46,307 nucleotides of DNA from Rubrivivax sp. (GTDB lineage: Bacteria > Pseudomonadota > Gammaproteobacteria > Burkholderiales > Burkholderiaceae_C): positions 1 to 46,307 of the forward strand of contig JAJTDE010000030.1 of assembly GCA_021298085.1 (NCBI GenBank). The letters run 5' to 3'. A model generated the notes under the pieces. The model was not told where the DNA came from, did no database searches, and worked only from the letters and a program-made list of their open reading frames with translations. Shown here piece after piece: positions 44,264 to 46,307 of the stretch. Positions within the stretch are counted from its first letter, which is position 1. Each line of letters opens with the position of its first letter. A program made the translations under genes and the position numbers.

Positions 44264-46093
44264 TCAGGGCCCCAGGGCACGCGTGACGGCTTCGTCCGAC
44301 AGCGGCACATAGGCGCGCGCCGCGTCGTCGCGCACGTACAGCGGGTCACGCGTCTGCGTGACATCCCAGCCTTGGCGCTGCAGGTCCACCTTGCGCAGCT
44401 TGTAGTTGCCGGTCATGTCGGCCCGGGGGGACAGCCGCAGGAACAGCGGTGCAGCATAGCGCGGCAGGCGTTCGGCGGTCAGCCGGTAGAAGGCCTGCGG
44501 GTCGAAGGTCTCGCCCGGCGCAAGAACCAGCGCTGCCATGCCGGCGCGGCCTTCCTGGCCAGGTACCTTGACGCCATAGACCGTGATGGCGTCCAGGCCC
44601 GGGTACTCACCCAGCAGATCCGTGACTTCGGCAGTCGACACGTTTTCGCTCTTCCAGCGAAAGGTGTCACCGATGCGGTCGACAAACCAGCAGTAGCCAT
44701 CGCGGTCACAGCGCAGCAGGTCACCCGAGGACCACCAGGCGTCGCCCTGGCGGAAGACGTTGCGCAGGATCTTGGCCTCGGTGGCCTGTGCAGAGGTATA
44801 ACCCTCGAAACGACCTGCGGCGACATCGGGGAGATCGACAATCATGCCGATGGCCTCGCCCGGCTCGTCGGTGTCGCAGAGCTGCAGGTAACCATCGGGG
44901 CCGCGTACGTGCTGCTGGGTGTGCGGGTCGTAGCGAACGATGCGCAGGTTGGTCTTCTCCCAGAAGGGGACGCGCCCGCAAGAACCCACGCGGTTGTCGA
45001 CATTCAGCGTGTTGGTGTTGGCCTCCGTCGAGCCCCAGCCCTCGAAGATGTCCATCGGCCCAAACCGCTGGACCCACTGCTCCCAGACCTCGGGCGACAG
45101 GCCTGCGCCCACCATCTTGCGAAGGCCATGCCGGTGGTCATCGGCCTGGGCCGGGACGCTCAGCAGGAAGCGACAGATCTCGCCCACATACTGGCACACC
45201 GTCACGCGGTAGCGGCGCACGTCGGACCAGAAGTCACGCCGACTGAACTTGCGCCGCAGGGCCAGGCTGGCCCCGGCCGCAATGGCGGTGGCGCCCGCCG
45301 ACAACGAGGCAGCGCCATGGTAGAGCGGCAGGAAGGTGTAGAAGCAGTCCTGCGGACCGATGTCCATCGTCACCTGCATGACGTCGCCGGTGATCAGCCA
45401 GCGGGCATGGCTGATGATGGCCGCCTTGGGCAGGCCGGTGGTGCCTGAGGTGAAGATGTAGACGGCAGGGTCTCCCGCCACCAGCCCACTGCGCCACGCT
45501 GCCGGTGGGTTGGTGGTGGCCTGCCCGGCACACAGCGCCTGGATGTCCACGGCGCAGCGCGCGCGCAGGCTTTCCGGCGCGGGGTTCTCCGGGTCTGGCC
45601 ACAGCCACAAGGGCGGCAGCGGCAGCGCTGCATCAAACAGGGACAGGCACTCCTCGCCGACGATGACGCGCGTTGCGCCGGTGGCGGCCAAGGCATGCTG
45701 CAGCGGCTTTCCGCTGACGTTGGTGTTGAGAAACGACGCCACCGCACCGAGCTTGGCGAGCGCCAGCCAGGCGTGGAAGAAGGCCGGGCGGTTCTCCAGG
45801 CACAGCGCCACCACGTCGCCGCGCTGAACCCCCAGCGCGCGCAGTGCATGGGCCGCCTGGTTGACACGCGCATTGACCTGAGCATAGGTCAGCTGCTGCT
45901 GACCGTCGTGCAGGCACACCGACTGGGCACACTGCTGGACACGTTCCTCGAAGCGTTCAGCAATGCCATAGGGCTGGGACAGCCGGTGCCGCGCGGCGAC
46001 CTGCGCGCGCCGGTCCAGCTTGGCCTGGGTGGCCTCACGCGAGGGCATGCCCGCCGAGGCGGCGTCCGGGGGCAGGTTCAGGCGCGCGTTCAT
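44264..46093 (-). CDS. FATP/FadD6-type long-chain or bile-acid acyl-CoA synthetase
   Basis: ANL-superfamily ligase of 609 residues of the SLC27A/very-long-chain type. Motifs are YIFTSGTTGLPKAAIISHAR (AMP-binding P-loop), TFLPLYHGAASLSAG, GAGLSPEVWEQWVQRFGP, FEGWGSTEANTN, and the FATP signature DRIGDTFRWKSENVSTAEV. Human SLC27A5, a member of the same family, activates bile acids, so a steroid-acid substrate is reasonable. ATG 46093 (MNARLNLPP) was preferred to an ATG fourteen codons upstream that would overlap the adjacent dehydrogenase. No clear membrane segment is seen. Confidence 0.86.
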   Translation of the reverse strand: MNARLNLPPDAASAGMPSREATQAKLDRRAQVAARHRLSQPYGIAERFEERVQQCAQSVCLHDGQQQLTYAQVNARVNQAAHALRALGVQRGDVVALCLENRPAFFHAWLALAKLGAVASFLNTNVSGKPLQHALAATGATRVIVGEECLSLFDAALPLPPLWLWPDPENPAPESLRARCAVDIQALCAGQATTNPPAAWRSGLVAGDPAVYIFTSGTTGLPKAAIISHARWLITGDVMQVTMDIGPQDCFYTFLPLYHGAASLSAGATAIAAGASLALRRKFSRRDFWSDVRRYRVTVCQYVGEICRFLLSVPAQADDHRHGLRKMVGAGLSPEVWEQWVQRFGPMDIFEGWGSTEANTNTLNVDNRVGSCGRVPFWEKTNLRIVRYDPHTQQHVRGPDGYLQLCDTDEPGEAIGMIVDLPDVAAGRFEGYTSAQATEAKILRNVFRQGDAWWSSGDLLRCDRDGYCWFVDRIGDTFRWKSENVSTAEVTDLLGEYPGLDAITVYGVKVPGQEGRAGMAALVLAPGETFDPQAFYRLTAERLPRYAAPLFLRLSPRADMTGNYKLRKVDLQRQGWDVTQTRDPLYVRDDAARAYVPLSDEAVTRALGP

Positions 46094-46094
46094 C

Positions 46095-46307
46095 TCAGCG
46101 CACGGGCCTGGGCAGACCCAGACCAAACTGGGCAATCAACTCGCGCTGGATCTCGTTGGTGCCACCGCCGAAGGTGTTGATCGTGTTGGCACGGATCTCG
46201 TATTCCAGCTCACCCATCAGCAGCGCCGCGGCGGACCCGCCGCGCACCAGCGACGACGCGCCGACGATGTCCTGCAGCCGCCGCAGGATCTCGATCACGC
46301 TTTCGCT
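46095..46307 (-). CDS. Acyl-CoA dehydrogenase, C-terminal end only (window edge)
   Basis: The frame is open from base 46307, so the 5' part lies beyond the window. The 70 visible residues end FGGGTNEIQRELIAQFGLGLP, the standard acyl-CoA dehydrogenase C-terminus with the GTNEIQ adenine-binding motif. Its stop is one base from the ligase start. By analogy with the other pairs, this is a long-type subunit and its partner may lie further right. Confidence 0.85.
   Translation of the reverse strand, partial: SESVIEILRRLQDIVGASSLVRGGSAAALLMGELEYEIRANTINTFGGGTNEIQRELIAQFGLGLPRPVR

Overview
The window is high-GC DNA with tight, overlapping operons and looks like a betaproteobacterium of the order Burkholderiales. 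The best-matched proteins resemble those of Comamonas testosteroni (the 3beta/17beta-hydroxysteroid dehydrogenase and the LuxR-type regulator TeiR) and the steroid-ring enzymes of Mycobacterium and Rhodococcus (Ipd, Hsa, FadD3, FadE30). Apart from the left 2.6 kb, almost all of it is one aerobic steroid (sterol or bile-acid type) degradation cluster following the 9,10-seco pathway. All homology statements come from remembered family sequences and visible motifs; no search was run.

Layout. (1) 1-2588: flank unrelated to steroids, with the end of a Gfo/Idh/MocA oxidoreductase, a decayed TPR-GGDEF gene, and an ATPase behind an array of palindromic sites. (2) 2600-6822: a TeiR-like regulator, a divergent 2,4-dienoyl-CoA-reductase-like SDR, another SDR and an alpha-methylacyl-CoA racemase. 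(3) 22300 down to 6832, minus strand: a 16-gene operon starting with hsaC and ipdA/ipdB and continuing through crotonases, ipdC, echA20, acyl-CoA dehydrogenases, two thiolases, ipdF and a MaoC hydratase; it serves rings C/D and beta-oxidation. (4) 31501 down to 22407, minus strand: hsaA, kstD, a second KstD-like flavoprotein, a 3beta/17beta-HSD, kshB, fadD3 and an Old Yellow Enzyme. (5) 31708-34345, plus strand: hsaB, hsaD, hsaE. (6) 40095 down to 34335, minus strand: a TonB-dependent receptor, an Ltp2-like aldolase, a DUF35-MaoC fusion and an MFS transporter. (7) 46307 down to 40212, minus strand: acyl-CoA dehydrogenases and two acyl-CoA ligases, probably for side-chain degradation, entering from beyond the window.

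How the genes work together. Steroid would cross the outer membrane through the receptor; hydroxyls are oxidised (HSD); A-ring double bonds are introduced (KstD and its paralogue); KshB feeds electrons to a 9alpha-hydroxylase whose oxygenase (KshA) is not in the window. HsaA/HsaB, HsaC, HsaD and HsaE then remove ring A, and FadD3, FadE30, IpdF, EchA20, IpdA/IpdB, IpdC and thiolases degrade the remaining C/D rings. The aldolase, fusion hydratase and right-end ligases and dehydrogenases suit side-chain removal.

The most notable signal is a 21-bp element, TAGTCC-N4-GRRCGAT in the direction of transcription, found four times. Each copy lies upstream of one of the four main steroid transcription units (hsaC, hsaA, hsaB and receptor), in the orientation of that unit. 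It is an imperfect dyad of the size a LuxR-type regulator could bind, and the TeiR-like protein is an obvious candidate.
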